Shown: piece after piece, positions 1 through 12,360 of the stretch
Position numbering within the stretch: position 1 is the stretch's first letter
Layout: the number at the start of each line of letters is the position of its first letter
NCBI GenBank assembly: GCA_037957365.1
Contig: JARHVA010004090.1
Coordinates: 1,087,001-1,151,000 of the forward strand
Reading direction: 5' to 3'
DNA: 64,000 bases
Origin: Torreya grandis
Taxonomy: Eukaryota > Streptophyta > Pinopsida > Cupressales > Taxaceae
Translations under genes and position numbers: made by a program
Notes under the pieces: model-generated
The model's input: only the letters and a program-made list of their open reading frames with translations
Told to the model about the DNA's origin: nothing
The model's database searches: none

Positions 1-4
1 TGTA

Positions 5-171
5 AATAATAAGGAGACCATCATTGGTCCTATCTTGTACATGAATGATGAAGTTTATCATATGTTAGTAAAAAGCTTCATTTTTTGCATTTCATGCTTA
101 CTCTTTATAATAAAGGATGATATTACAACATTTATTTCTAGAAATGCACAAGATTTCAATATTCCTTTTAC

Positions 172-245
<74 letters not shown>

Positions 246-580
246 GCAGAATAATTTCCAACTCCATTTTTTTAAACATGTTACCACTTTATGTTACATG
301 CCAAAATTTTCTATACATTTATGCACAAATTCATTTTCTCTATCCTTTCCTTTCTATCTCTTATGTGGAAATTTTTTCAAGTTTATCATGTTAAACACAT
401 TAGAAATGTCATAGTACATGTCAAATGTTTTTATGCATTCATGCACCAATTCATGCTCTTTATCCCTTGTTATCTATCTTGTGGAATAATTGTTATAAAC
501 ATATTATTGCACAACTCATCAATCACATTTCATGAATTTCATTCCACATTCATGTTTTCTACCTAGATGCATATAACTCC
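5..580 (+). pseudogene. T1 gag-proximal remnant
   Basis: This stretch aligns by eye with the minus-strand T2 copy at about 11830 down to 11270. Shared pieces include the peptide run around MYMNDEVYHMLVKSF in T1 and MYVDDEIYHTLIQSF in T2. It lies just inside the gag-proximal internal region. A CT microsatellite has expanded within it (175-243). Stops and frameshifts break it and I recognise no catalytic motif. That it is gag is inferred from its place upstream of protease and, in T2, upstream of a zinc-knuckle segment. Past 580 the two copies diverge, so T1 appears to have lost the zinc-knuckle part. Confidence 0.5.
175..243. repeat. (CT)n microsatellite
   Basis: A 69-bp uninterrupted CT/AG dinucleotide run. 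It lies inside the T1 gag remnant and is absent from the homologous place in T2, so it expanded after the two copies separated. Confidence 0.97.
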
Positions 581-1019
581 TTGGCTACTTTTGAGTATCT
601 CCCTATCACTACTAGACACAATCAAACACTAATGATTATATCTATCACTCCTTTCAAACTTTGTACATATAGCTCTTATCCCATACCTACTACCATCTCT
701 ATGCCTATAATAGATGATGTAGTATATGATATCACCCAAGTTTTGAAAGATATAGGGGTTGATTACACACATGGCTATTGCTTTATCACTTAGGTTAGCA
801 CCCCTTCTGATATGGTTTCAATTCTCAAGCTCCTTCAACAATCAGATGTTTACAAAGATATTCTATATTCATCCCTTCACAATACTAGAATTCTTATTTT
901 CATTAAACGAACTTATGTTGCATCTATCCTCAACACCATGTAATGGACTGAAGAATATATTTCCATTGAAAAAGAGGATTTACCCCTACCACATCATTGA
1001 ACAACATCTACCTTTATAT
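581..1019 (+). pseudogene. T1 linker between gag and protease
   Basis: Open stretches (581-793 and, in another frame, from 759) join the gag remnant to the protease. The part from 759 is in one frame with the protease and the G-patch-like segment to 1829. I recognise no domain here. It probably corresponds to the poorly conserved spacer that Tat polyproteins have before protease; this is inference from position. Confidence 0.35.
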
Positions 1020-1380
1020 ATTAAATTAAGAATTAATGAGGTGGGGATCAAAAGGGTATTAGTTGATAATGGTTCACAACTCAACATTTTCAACATTTAT
1101 TTTCTTGAATGTCTTAATATACAATCTCAAGATCTAGACCATTCTGATATGAACATCAAAGGTTTTGACAACATTCCATAAAATGTCATGGGTCAAATAA
1201 CTCTCAATCTTACCTTAGGGCCTAAGACACTTACAACTACTTGTCAAGTCATGCCAAATGACCTCAGCTATAATTTATTACTTGGTTGGCATTAGATCCA
1301 TGATATTCATGAGGTCATTTCTACACTCCATGATTTTTTAAATTTTAGTCACAAAGGCTACATATACACATGCCCAATAT
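1020..1380 (+). pseudogene. T1 aspartic protease remnant
   Basis: The frame shows KRVLVDNGSQLNIF, the active-site loop of retrotransposon aspartic protease (D-x-G-S type), then DLSYNLLLGWH followed by IHDIHEV, the conserved C-terminal part in Tat proteases. The enzyme would cut the Gag-Pol polyprotein. Stops at 1179 (TAA) and in LLGWH-stop-IHD (TAG; family members have Trp here) break it without any frameshift. The same frame runs on into the G-patch-like segment. Confidence 0.75.
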
Positions 1381-1569
1381 ATAATGAACCTTTTAAATAT
1401 TGCCAAGTTGCTGAAACTCCATTGAATTATATTCGACACTTTAATCTTAGAAATATACTAGGATAGCCTATTATTCATAGTGTACCTTCAGACCATACAA
1501 CACATCAACAAATTCCAAGTTCCATAATAGGATCAACACCAAATCACTAGTTTACCTCTCCTTTCAAGC

Positions 1570-1830
1570 TTAAATTTCTTAATAAGATGGGATATCATGG
1601 TAAAAGTCTTGGAAATAATGAACAATTAATTGTCAATCCTATTGAGGTATCTACACAACATGGAACACAAGGGATAGGATATCAACTTACCCACCTTCAT
1701 AATAAGCCTTCTTTCACCACTTCAAAGCATATACAATTGTGTCCACCCATGACACTAATAGACCACATGATTAATCATACTTCGACATTATCATTGGTCT
1801 ATCCTAATCTCATTGATGATATTAGATGAA
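1570..1830 (+). pseudogene. T1 G-patch-like segment after protease
   Basis: In frame with the protease, the translation contains KMGYHGKSLGNNEQ and, after about 15 residues, GTQGIGY. Spacing of glycine and aromatic residues resembles a G-patch, a nucleic-acid-binding motif found next to protease in some retroelements. The call rests on these two short motifs. The open stretch ends at 1829. About 350 bases of decayed spacer follow before RT becomes recognisable. Confidence 0.45.
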
Positions 1831-2179
1831 TTCTCTAATGATGAATCCCTCCTATAATTTCTTGGAGCATATGAGGACCTTCCATCTTGATATCATAAAA
1901 ATAGATTTCCTCATCACATAAATGCCCATGCATACTTTAGAGAAAGTCTAGACTCTTCACAAGACATACTAATTAATTCAGATGATACTATTCCTACCAC
2001 TCCGTACACACTTGATCATTCCACATTGCTTAACTAAGAAATAGTTAATTTCATTTTTATAATTGATCAAGTTCCCCACATTGTTTTATTAGCCACTACC
2101 CTATGAAAGGAATAAGATATAGATGTCCATCAAACCTTAATAGATTTCTCAGAACTCTTTACTTGGTCTTATTTATATA

Positions 2180-2960
2180 TGTTAGGAATTGATACATCTA
2201 TAATAGTCCATCTGATTCCATTATACCTAGATGCCAAAATAGTTAAGGAAAAAATTCACAAAATGCATCTTAAGGTGGCTCTCTTAGTCAGATATAATAT
2301 CTAACACCTCTTAGATACTGGCTTCATTCGACTAGTATCACACCCTAAATGGATTTCCAACATCATCCCTATAGTAAAACCTAATGATCAAATTTGATGT
2401 TGTTATGATTCTCAAGATTTAAATAAAGGATTCCCAAAAGATGATTTCCCCTTGCTTAGTATCGACATGATCATCAATTCCACAACTGGATATGAAATTT
2501 TATCATTTATGTATGGCTTTGCCAGATATAACCAAATCAAGATCACTAAAGAAGATCAAGAGAAAACATCCTTTATAACAACTTGGGGTAAATTTTTTTA
2601 CATTTTCATGCCTTTCAAATTAAAAAATGCCAAAGCCACATATCAACATACCATGACACATATATTTCATGATTTGATCAACCATAGTATCGAGGATTAT
2701 GTTGATGATATATTAGCTAAATACAAATAATGACAACATCAAACTATCAATTTACGAAAGATCTTTCAAAGACTTAGGCAATATAATGTCTAACTAAATC
2801 CAAACAAGTGTGTGTTTAGAGTTAGATCAGGCACACTCCTAGGTTTCATTATTTCTTAGCATGGCATAGAGTTGACCCTAAGAAAGTCAATAAATTATCG
2901 ATATGCCACCTCCCATGAACTTAAAACAACTTTGATCCCTACAAGGTAACATCCAAAAAA
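2180..2960 (+). pseudogene. T1 reverse transcriptase remnant
   Basis: Motifs in order are HPKWISNIIPIVKP, then YDSQDLNKGFPKDDFPL (block around the CxDxRxLN motif), then FARYNQIKITKEDQEKTSF, and YVDD at about 2695-2706, the polymerase active site. The longest clean stretch is 2452-2730. The first catalytic aspartate, normally in a FxxxDGxxGYNQI context, reads Tyr here (MYGFARYNQI), so even without the stops the enzyme would be dead. Downstream LNPNKCVFRVRSG and LLGFIIS mark the thumb. Confidence 0.85.
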
Positions 2961-3079
2961 TTCACCATTTTGTAGCTCAACTTGCTGATAAAACTCAATC
3001 ATTCACTCAGTTATTAAATAAAGATACAAATTTTGTCTAGGATCAAGCTTATCAAGAAAGGTTGATATAATCAAGCAAT

Positions 3080-3490
3080 AGCTTCTTAATCCACCTATTT
3101 TAGTACCACCTATCCCTAATAATCCTTTCATACTATATATCTCCATAACATATCACACATTAGGATCACTCTTAACATAACACGATGATCAACATATTGA
3201 GTGAGAAGTTTATTACATCAGTCACACATTAGTTGATTACAAAATAAATTAATCCAAAATAGAAAAACTATATCTATCATTAGTTTTTGCCACATAAAAA
3301 CTTTGATATTACATGGTCAATAATGAGACTTAGGTCATTACAAAAGTAGACCCTTTGAAATGTCTAATGGTAAAACCACATATTTCTGGTTGCATTACAA
3401 AATGGTTTATGTTATTAACAAAATTTTACTTAAAGATCATCCTCCAAAAATTAATAAAGGGCCAAATCATTTCAGACCATTTAGAAGTAT
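3080..3490 (+). pseudogene. T1 RNase H (native Ty3/gypsy type) and connection remnant
   Basis: Decayed translation shows NPFILYISITYHTLGSLL and SKIEKLYLSLVFAT, followed by KVDPLK and then KWFMLLTKFYLK and IKGQIISDHL in the next frame. These match the degenerate RNase H and following linker of Tat polyproteins. The usual catalytic Asp in the first motif is not present, which is common in the native RNase H of this lineage. Frameshift near 3355. Confidence 0.65.
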
Positions 3491-3539
3491 CACCAATCTT
3501 GGATACAACCTTATTAATGAGACATTCAGAGATGACTTT

Positions 3540-3960
3540 AATACCTATTCTACTCATTCAAACACTTGGACCATGTTCTTTGATGGCTCTCAAGATGTGT
3601 TTAGTGTAGGTGTAGGTATTTTATTTATTAATCATTTTGGTCATATAGTTCTTATAGCATATTGATTAAGTTTCTCTTGTACCAAAAATGCCACATAATA
3701 TGAAGCACTGATATTAGGTTTATTTGTTACCCAATCCCTATAAATCAAATTTATTCAAGTCTTCAATGATTCCTAACTTGTGGTAAACCAATTCAATGAT
3801 GTCTATCAGATAAAATAAAAACATCTTATCCATATAAAAACATGGTACAATGTTTATCATCACACTTCTATTAATTTTCTATAGAAAGTATACTAAGAAA
3901 ATAAAATCAACACATCGATGTAATGGCAAGTGTTGCATCTTTGATTCCTATCGACATCAC
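3540..3960 (+). pseudogene. T1 second RNase H (archaeal-type, aRH) remnant
   Basis: The frame reads TWTMFFDGSQDVFSVG, then after a few residues YEALILGL and LVVNQFNDVYQIK. The D (FDGS), E (YEAL) and D (FNDS) positions of a second RNase H can be seen. Tat elements are known to carry such an extra RNase H; here it is downstream of RT and native RNase H. Stops lie at TAT-TGA after LIAY and before YEAL. Confidence 0.75.
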
Positions 3961-4189
3961 TGATGATCAAGCTATTTTCATAATTAAATGATTATAATCA
4001 CCATCTATATCTAATGTGTATTTGATTTCACTATCTATCTTAACTTTTTCACATAGTTATATAACTCTAGAATGGTTCTCAAACATCTACATATTTTTAA
4101 ATAAGTCTATTACACCAGAAACTTTTTCACAAAATGATAAGTGTAAATTACACAAATAAGTACTTTGGTATGTAATAATTTATGAGGAC

Positions 4190-5340
4190 ATTTTTAAATG
4201 ATACTTCAATGAATAATTTATTAGATGCTTGACTTCAATAGAACCCAAAATTTCTCTTACATAGATACACGATAGTGAGTGTGGTGGTCACTTTAGTGGA
4301 AAGGCCATGTCACATCAATTACTACAACAAGGGTACTACTAGCCCACCATGGAAGATGAATGTTTAAAATATGAAAAACTATGTGATAAATGTCAATGAC
4401 ATAGTAACTTACATCATGCACCATCACAACAATTATATCCTATTATCTCTCCATGGCCATTCATGATATGGGGATTTTATCTTATTAGAAAAATTAACCC
4501 TAAATCTGCTGATGAACATAAGTTCATAGTCATGTCCACATAATACTTTACCAAATGGGTATAAGCCATTCTACTTCAATCTACTACATGTGAGGACATT
4601 TGTAGCTTTCTCATAACTCACATTAATTCATGATTTGACTTGCCTACAACCATCATTTTTGATAATAGAACATCATTCAAGAATAAAATTGTCAAGAAAT
4701 TTTGCACTAAATACAAAATTAAACACACATTCTCCACTCCATATTACCAATATGGAAATGGTAAAGTATAGGCTACCAATAAAACCATCAATAATATTTT
4801 GAGTAAAATAGTGACTAAATTTGGAGATGATTAAGATAATCAACTAGTCTTTAAACTATGGGCTTATCACACAAGTATCGACACACCCACAAGAACTATT
4901 CCTTATTTAATTATTTATGACATAGAAGAAATTTTACTATTAGAATTAGAAATCCCATTTATTCATGTCTTCCTTAAAGGTATTCTCAATGATGACCAAT
5001 ATCATGAAAAAAGTCTACACCATCTCAAATAGTTAGACCATACACATATTCAAGTAGCAGAACATCTCAAGATCTACCAATAACATATAAAATGATCCTA
5101 CAAAAAATTATTTCACACCATAGAGTTTAAAGTTAATAATCTCATGCTCCAATAAAATATTTGTAATGTCAATGCCAAATAACAAATCAAAGGCAAATTC
5201 AAACCAAATTGGCTAGGTTCATATATTATTACTAAAAATTTTATCTCTAAAGTGTACCATCTAGCCTCACTTAAAGGAAATAAATGCAAAAATCTAATGA
5301 ATATGATGCATCTATGCATATTTTATATCTAGCCTCTCAT
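4190..5340 (+). pseudogene. T1 integrase remnant
   Basis: The zinc-binding part reads HDSECGGHFSGKAMSHQL, with CLKYEKLCDKCQ further on. The core follows with WGFYLIRKI, IIFDNRTSFKN and YYQYGNGKV-stop-ATNK. Of the three catalytic acidic residues the first is Tyr (GFY instead of GFD or GMD), the second Asp remains, and the third Glu is a stop. The C-terminal part GKFKPNWLGSYII matches the end of Tat integrases, with no chromodomain. The reading frame decays near 5340, where the untranslated tail begins. Confidence 0.8.
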
Positions 5341-5744
5341 TTCACACATTGTTTATACATATATTTATTTTATTTACTTGTACATAGTTTTTAGCTTGCC
5401 TTGTACATAATCTTCTTATGATTAATTGTATATATCTTCTTTTCAAATTCTTGTACATAGCATTCATGTGATTGATTTTACATAGCTCATAATATTTCAA
5501 AATACAAAAACAATACAACATATAAAAATTCTAAAAACATTCAAATATGTCAAAATGCCAAAAATATTTTGATTGTATGCAATATCCATGCTTTACACTT
5601 TTACTACTATGTTAGACTTACATTTTTTGTTCTATGCTATTATTTGTCAATTTATTTACAATACCATGCTTTAATTGATCTCTTTTGAGTATGTGCAGTG
5701 ATATCTAGCTCTTTGATCTCTTCACTCTACCCATTGAGGGGGCA
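5341..5744 (+). other. T1 3' untranslated tail and polypurine tract
   Basis: Non-coding tail homologous to T2 (10050 down to 9706). It ends in CATTGAGGGGGCA (5732-5744), a purine tract of the kind that primes plus-strand synthesis right before the 3' LTR; T2 has the matching GTTGATGGGGCA on the minus strand. Confidence 0.65.
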
Positions 5745-6349
5745 TCCTACTTCTACATTTGAGACATCGATACATATATCCGTTGGGTGAATCTTCTACA
5801 TGACTACACCATCTAGGTAATGTCATTCTTACACCACACACTCTAGTTATCATGTTGATGTACATTATTTACTATCTTACACATATTATTCTATCAACAC
5901 TCACTAGTATATGACACTCATGTATTTTTAGCATATACCTAGTCTTGTACTAACATGCCTTGTATAGTTTCAATTCTTATTTTGATTAGTTAGATGTGAT
6001 TGTGTTTCCAGCTATTACATGTTTTACCTTTCTTCTTAGTGTAACTAGATTATTTAAATTTCTTAGTTTTAATTTTATCTCTAGTATGTACCTTAGGAAA
6101 TTTTCCAGTGTCCTTTGCTTCTATTCATGTGTGTGCCTTAGGACATTTGCCAATGTCCTTTACCTATAATCTTCTATATGATTGTGGCTTTCACACCAAC
6201 CTTGCTTGTTTTCAAATGTATGTGTATGTGGCATTTGAACATGATTTATATGATTTATTTTTAGTTTAAGTGACATGTGACCATGTTCTTTTTTTTCTTA
6301 GCCCTTTAGCCACTCTTGTACACTTCTTGCTTCTTGCTTTGTGTGCTTG
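5745..6349 (+). repeat. T1 3' LTR, segment a
   Basis: First ~605 bp of the T1 3' LTR, homologous to minus-strand 9705 down to about 9150. Shared runs include CCTTAGGACATTTGCCAATG and CACTTCTTGCTTCTTG. It stops at 6349, where T2 begins with TGATTTAACC. The LTR resumes at 13571. Confidence 0.8.
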
Positions 6350-7417
6350 TGATTTAACCTTTTTAGGAATATTTATGTATTATTCCTAATTTAGTTAAAG
6401 GGTATGAGAACTAAAATTAGTAAATAAATATGTAATAATTAATATAATGATTTATATAATTTGATTACAATTTAAACTTTTTTAAAAATAGTAATAAGGG
6501 TAGGAAAATAAAACTTAGCTAGAAACTAACTAATACGACTAAGATAGAGGCTAGAATTTACTATGTAGAACTTATACACTATCACAAATCAAGATCTAGA
6601 ATTCATTTGGTGAAAGGATATGAGCACTAAAAATAGGACACCCAGGTGTTTGGTGTTATAGTCCACCTCTACCACTATTGTCTTGAACATATAAGCTTTA
6701 TAGGTTTTGTTTACCAGGTCTATTTGACCTTGCCTATGAAGTTTTGATAGCTGGAAGTCTGTAGAGATATTTATAGATCTAATTTTTTCTTAAAACCCTA
6801 GACTCCATTATGATTTGACCAACTTTTAGAAAGAGGAGGGGGTTAATGTGTGTAAGATTAAATGAACATGTTTCCATACCTCTTGTGTGGAAATGCTTCC
6901 TACATACCAATAATCTGAAGAGGGATCAAACCATATATAGTTCTCCCACTTAATATGCTTTATGAAATAATGTGTATGAAGATGTAAAATACTAAACTAG
7001 GTCTGCTTGAGATGAATATGTATTGGTGTAAGGATTTGAATAAGCTAGAAATAGTATTGGATGGTTGTATGTAAATAATAAGGAAATATGCTTGAGTAGT
7101 CTTGTTTGTGTTCTTGCTTACTATGTCAAAATGAACTTTGAATGGGCTTTTATAGGGATTTGTTGGTCATGGGTCAAATGCATTTATGTTAGTCTAACAA
7201 GAAGGAGGATAGGAACTAAAAGGAAATGACCATTTGGGTTTGAAATGTGATTGGGTAAGAGCATAAAAAATGGGACACCCTATGGTCCAATGCTATAGTC
7301 CAAGTTGGATGCTATAGTCTTGAGTAAACAGGACTTGGGGGGATGAGTCTATCATGAAAATATGGGTCTAGATCAATTGGGATCAGGTCTAAAAGGCTAT
7401 AAATGATTAGGAATTAG

Positions 7418-7462
<45 letters not shown>

Positions 7463-9705
7463 GTCATGCAAGTAATTAGAAGGTACCTATGAGATGGATG
7501 TCACAAGTCACACTCAATTTACCAGTTTTTGCATTTTATATGACTACATTTCCCCCCCTTTTATTCTAGTGATGCAACAAAGCCAGATAATAGGATAATG
7601 AAAAATTAGAAAGCATACCTAAAATTACCTACAAAGGTGAATCTCATGAAGTTGTGTGATGCTAGGTGTGCATAAAGAGAGCACACTATGAAGTTTGAAT
7701 CTGTTATGATGTTGAGTAATGTTGGATGATACTAAGTAATGCTAAATGATGTTGTACCAAGAGTAATATTAAAAATGGAGCTAAGTGATCAATTATTCAA
7801 GAGTGGCTTAAGAATACAAAGGCTATCCCTTTTTATCATCATCTCCCACTAAGTGAAGCTAGGTGATCATACATGTGTTGATCAATGTTTAGATTGTGTG
7901 TCCAATCCCTCTAAATATGAGGTACAAGAATTCAAAGGCTAGATAGTACTTTGCTTGCATTGTTGCCCCATGAAGTGAAGCTATAAATTGATACCAGTAT
8001 GAAATGTTTGTTGAAGTAGATGGATTTTAAATCCCATGAATACTATGTAATCTAACAATTTTGGCATGGGTAGTTGAATGTATGTTAGAAACTACGCTAC
8101 TCTTGGCCACTTTAAAATATGGAGATTAGGCTTGTATGAAAGCCACTCCAAAACTAGTGCACTAGGATTATATTAGAGACACTAAAACATGTGGAAGTTA
8201 GGCTTGTATGAAATCCAATCCAAAATGATGCCAACCACCTACAGATAGAATAAGGCATGCAACTATTGAGAATGCCTAGGTAATGCTAAACTCAGAAAGA
8301 GAAGAAAATAAATGTGTCGTGCACATTACCCCTAATCACTGGTGTTTGGAACATGAATTCTAATATGAAAGTTATACCAACTACTATATCTAAAAATAAA
8401 AGTGAGAGCCATCATTCCACACATGATGCCCCCTATATCTGGATTCTTTGAGAAAAAGTGCACTAAAAATTATTGATTTTGAACTGGTCTGAATGTGTAA
8501 AACTATAATTGAACCTACTTTTCTACTTTATTATAGAAGATCTATTTTTTATATTTTTTGGATAAGAGGACCAAAAATAGGACACCCTAGTGTCTCATGT
8601 TATTATCCATGTTTAGTTTTGTTTTCCTTTGCTAAAACTAACAAATATTCTAGAATCATCACTATTTTTTTTGTCTATTTTGCCTAGTTTGACCTCTGAT
8701 TGTTATTCTAAGTGTTATAAAACTAGTTTTTCAATTGGTATGAGTTATGATTTCTATGACAAAACCCCTATTTATTTCCACCTCTTCTAAATGGTAGGAA
8801 TGAATACTTTGTAATGAATTCCCTTAAAATAAAGAGCCATGCATGTGTGTTATACTACAAAATTATATGATATAGAAATGATAATAAGCAAGATATCTCA
8901 AGATATAGCATAGTTTGTAAAGGAGATTGCTAGATCAATAGGGGTATGCCTAGATAGATATAACAATGTAGTATTATGTGTAATGTACTAAATTGAAACT
9001 TAGAATTAGAAGTTTGATTAGTTGTTAGTTGTTCATTGGCAAGGAGGGATGGAACATGATGTCCATCATAGAATCCAAGATAGAAAGATAATGCATGATA
9101 TGGGTCATGGCATTGAGATAATGAGAAAAAAATAAGAAACAAGCACATAAGGCAAGAAGCAAGAAGTGTATAAGAGTGGCCAAGGGGCCTAGTAAATAAT
9201 GAACATGGGCACATGTCACTCAAACTAAAAAGAAAGAATACAAGGCATGTTCAAATGCCACATACACACAAATTTAAAAATAAGCAATGTTGGCATGAAA
9301 GCCACAATCACATAAAAGATTACAGGAAAAGGACATTGGCAAATGTCCTAAGGCACATATAGGAGACAAAATTAAAATTGATAAATTCAAACAATATATT
9401 TATGTTAAGAAAGAAAGTAAAGCATGCAATAGCTAGAAACATAATCAAATTTAACTAGTCAAAGAAAGAATTTAAAAGTATGCAAGACATTTTAGTACAA
9501 GACTAGGTATATGTTAAGAAATACATAAGTTTTATATAATAGTGAGTGTCGATAGAGTAATTTATGTACTATAGTAATTAATGTACATCAACATGATAAT
9601 ATAAAGTGTGTGGCATAGGAATGACATAACCTAGATGGTGTAGTCATGTAGTAGATGCCCCTAGTGGGTATGTATATTGATATATGTCTCGATGTATAAG
9701 TAGGA
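6350..9705 (-). repeat. T2 3' LTR (full length, ~3.36 kb)
   Basis: Bounded by the minus-strand purine tract at its start (9705) and by ..GGTTAAATCA at its end (6350). It is the uninterrupted reference for the T1 LTR pieces at 5745-6349, 13571-14721 and 31273-32962, and for the partial T2 5' LTR at 12381-13570. It holds three copies of a GGACAC..GTGTCC palindromic motif (near 6636, 7273 and 8580) and an AT microsatellite. It covers more than 3 kb with no supported gene; short ORFs within it are not conserved between copies. Confidence 0.8.
7421..7459. repeat. (AT)n microsatellite
   Basis: 39-bp AT run in the T2 3' LTR, absent at the homologous place in the partial 5' LTR near 13480. Confidence 0.95.
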
Positions 9706-10599
9706 TGCCCCATCAACGGGTGGAGTGAAGTAAGAAAGGACAAGGATGTCACTACATACACTCAAAGAAGATCAAGTGAAGCATGGAAATGTAGATAAAT
9801 CAACAAACAATAGTACATAACAATAAATGTAAGTCTATTATGATAATAGAAATGTAAAGCATGGATAATGCATACAATCAAAATATTTTTGGTGTTTTTA
9901 GATTATTTACATGTTTTTTTATTTTTAAATATTTGAATGTTTTTGGTATTTTTGATACTTGAGCCATGTACAATCAATCATGAAGAGACTATGTACAGTA
10001 AAAACCGAGAAACTATGTATAATCAATCAAAAATAAACTATATACAAGTGAGGCTAAGGAGAGATGATACTAATCGATGAGTCTCAAGGGAGACTCCCTA
10101 TCATGATGTTTTTTATTGAACAAATGAAATTATACGTAATTGTGAAGTATAAGGGAATGGCTATAAATATGATTTTAAATGTTCAGATTTATTATTGGTA
10201 TCTTAAAAATCATAATAACCTGTATTGTTTCACTCATCATTATCATCTTTATTTTGAACCAATGGAAGGCTAGTGTTAACTTTTGTTGTATCTAGATCTT
10301 TTAATTTGATAAATTATGTCCATGAATGATTTTCCTTAGGTTGTTGAATAAATCCCAAACCTTGGTGACAAACATTATCAACTGATAGAATAGGAGTAGT
10401 GATTCCTTGAGCTTACTTGTCCAACCCTTGATCTTGATAATTAAATTTTTGTAGATATTTTTGACCAAACCCATATAAATTTAAAATTTAAGCCTCATTT
10501 TGAAGAGGTATATTTACATCTTTTTCATTCTTTACCTATTCTTATGGTACTATTTGTTGCTCTAATTTTGCTTTTTGATCCTTTTGTTGTTATGAGTTA
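9706..10599 (-). other. T2 polypurine tract and 3' tail; pol missing
   Basis: The minus strand has GTTGATGGGGCA (9706-9717), the purine tract before the LTR, preceded by a tail homologous to T1 5340-5744. In T1 this tail follows integrase; here it follows gag-derived sequence with only several hundred bases between, so about 4 kb of pol is absent. Nothing recognisable between about 10060 and 10600. Confidence 0.6.
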
Positions 10600-11880
10600 T
10601 GATTTGGTAACCACTTTTATATTGTTTCTAAATTTGACCCTTTGTGAATGTGTTCCTATGTAACAATGGATTTCTTGACTGATTTACCTTGTATAGGGTC
10701 CTCATTATCAATTATCTATTTATATGTTTATTCAATGTAAAACATGAGTCTGTGTGATGCCCATACATTCTATGATATGCACAATAATATTTATATCTTC
10801 TCACTAGATGCAGAGGAGGTAGTTTGATCAACTTAGATTTAATCATTTCTCTTAGTAACTCACTTGAACTCTTATTTTCTCTTTGAATTACTATTTGTAG
10901 AGTTACTTTGTTTTGATTTCTTTTTTTGATATGTAAGATTACTTGTAACCAATTGAGTAGGTGAAGGTACATATACATGATTGGTACTAGGGTGCCTTTA
11001 AGGCTTTTGTATAATCTAATTTTTCAATGTTGTGATATTTTTATTTAATAGTTGATTATGTGTTTATAAATATGAAATTTACTTTCTCATATTGGTGATT
11101 TAATCCCTTAGAGTCTTACAAGTGTAAACCTTAGTTGCTTCTGATTAAACATGTAAGCACATATGTTGAAGAGGATTTGAAGAAGCTATAGGCTGAATGT
11201 ATGCATTAGGAACAATAGTATAGGCTTCTTCATTTTTTGGAGTGGTGACAACATGGACCTAGTTAGAGGGAAAGTATCTATCACCCTCTTGGGGAAGAGG
11301 AGGAAAAGGAAATTCTTTCCTGTACATAAGATATGACATTAAAACTTGACATGTGGTTTTTAGCTTATGAAATGGATCCTCTAAGTGTGTAAATATTTTA
11401 TTCTTGATTTAATAACACATAATAGAGAGATATCATGTTAAAAAATCCATTAGAGTTATAAGTTGTATACCAATATGATTATAAAGAAACTTTGGCATTA
11501 GTGTTAGGAAGTAAGGGATATAAAGCATAAATTTGTGTATGAATGCATAAGAAAATTTGGCATGTGCTATGACATTTATAATATGTTTAGCATGACAAAA
11601 TTTAATTTTTTTCCATATGAGAGATAGAAAGTAAGAGATGAAACCTTGTATTAAAGACAAGTAAACTTTGCTTTGAAGGAGAGGTTCTTACTATGTTTAA
11701 CAATGACTTTCTTAATATCATCCCATATTATGAAAAGTAGGCATGAAAAACAAAGAACAAAGCTTTGTATTAGCGTATGGTAAATTTCATCATCCACGTA
11801 CATGATAGGACCAAGTATGGTCTCCTTATTATTGCCAAGAAATGTAAGAAACATTTGTAAATAAGTGAGATCCATTTACG
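10600..11880 (-). pseudogene. T2 gag remnant with zinc knuckle
   Basis: Gag would form the particle that packages the element RNA. Minus-strand open pieces are 11875-11651, 11660-11433 and 10978-10712. The last carries YCAYHRMYGHHTDSC, a C-x2-H-x4-H-x4-C zinc-binding motif (residues 66-79 of that piece) as found near the C-terminus of many plant Ty3/gypsy Gags, followed by TLNKHI. The 11875-11270 part is homologous to T1 5-580. Multiple stops and frameshifts; not functional. No protease follows. Confidence 0.65.
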
Positions 11881-11899
11881 AAATCTAATTTTTAGAATG

Positions 11900-12340
11900 T
11901 AAGGTAATATCTCAAAAGCAATAAGACCTAGTGTATGCAACAAGGGTTTGAAAGATTATTATTTTTGAAAATTACTATTAATTTTTTTGAGATTTAAAGT
12001 TAATTTCTGAGTTAGATATGCAAGTAAAAAATCAAGAATTTATTGGAAAATTGGTGATTTAAAGAGACACAGTAAATGCAATTAGGGTTATAAAAAATAA
12101 ATATTTTAGAAAATTACTATTGAATTTTGAAATTTAAAGTGAATTTATTATTTTAATATTCTATTAAAAAAAATTGGAAAATTTCTAGAAAAATACTGGG
12201 ACCTAGTATGGACAACTAGGGTTTGAAAGAAAATTATTTTAAAATTACTATGAAATTTTAAAATTTAATACTAATTTTTTATTTTATTATGAAGTTAAAA
12301 AATAATAAAAATTACTAGGAAATTTACCCTAGGGTTTCTA
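11900..12340. repeat. Tandem ~135-bp repeats in the T2 leader
   Basis: Three diverged units recur with marker AGGGTTTGAAAG or a variant near 11945, 12083 and 12217 (spacing about 135-138 bp), each followed by a stretch rich in AAAATTACTAT and AAATTTAA. A fourth partial CTAGGGTTT occurs near 12333. They lie between the PBS and gag of T2. Confidence 0.6.
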
Positions 12341-12360
12341 AGGTTTTTATACATCAACAA

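Noticed and set aside
35..394. 119-codon plus-strand frame and 73-codon minus-strand frame through the CT repeat
   Set aside because: Both consist mostly of Ser-Leu or Arg-Glu dipeptides from the microsatellite; no conserved counterpart in T2.
8930..9223. 97-codon minus-strand frame
   Set aside because: Inside the T2 LTR; the homologous T1 segment (13571-13760) does not keep it open.
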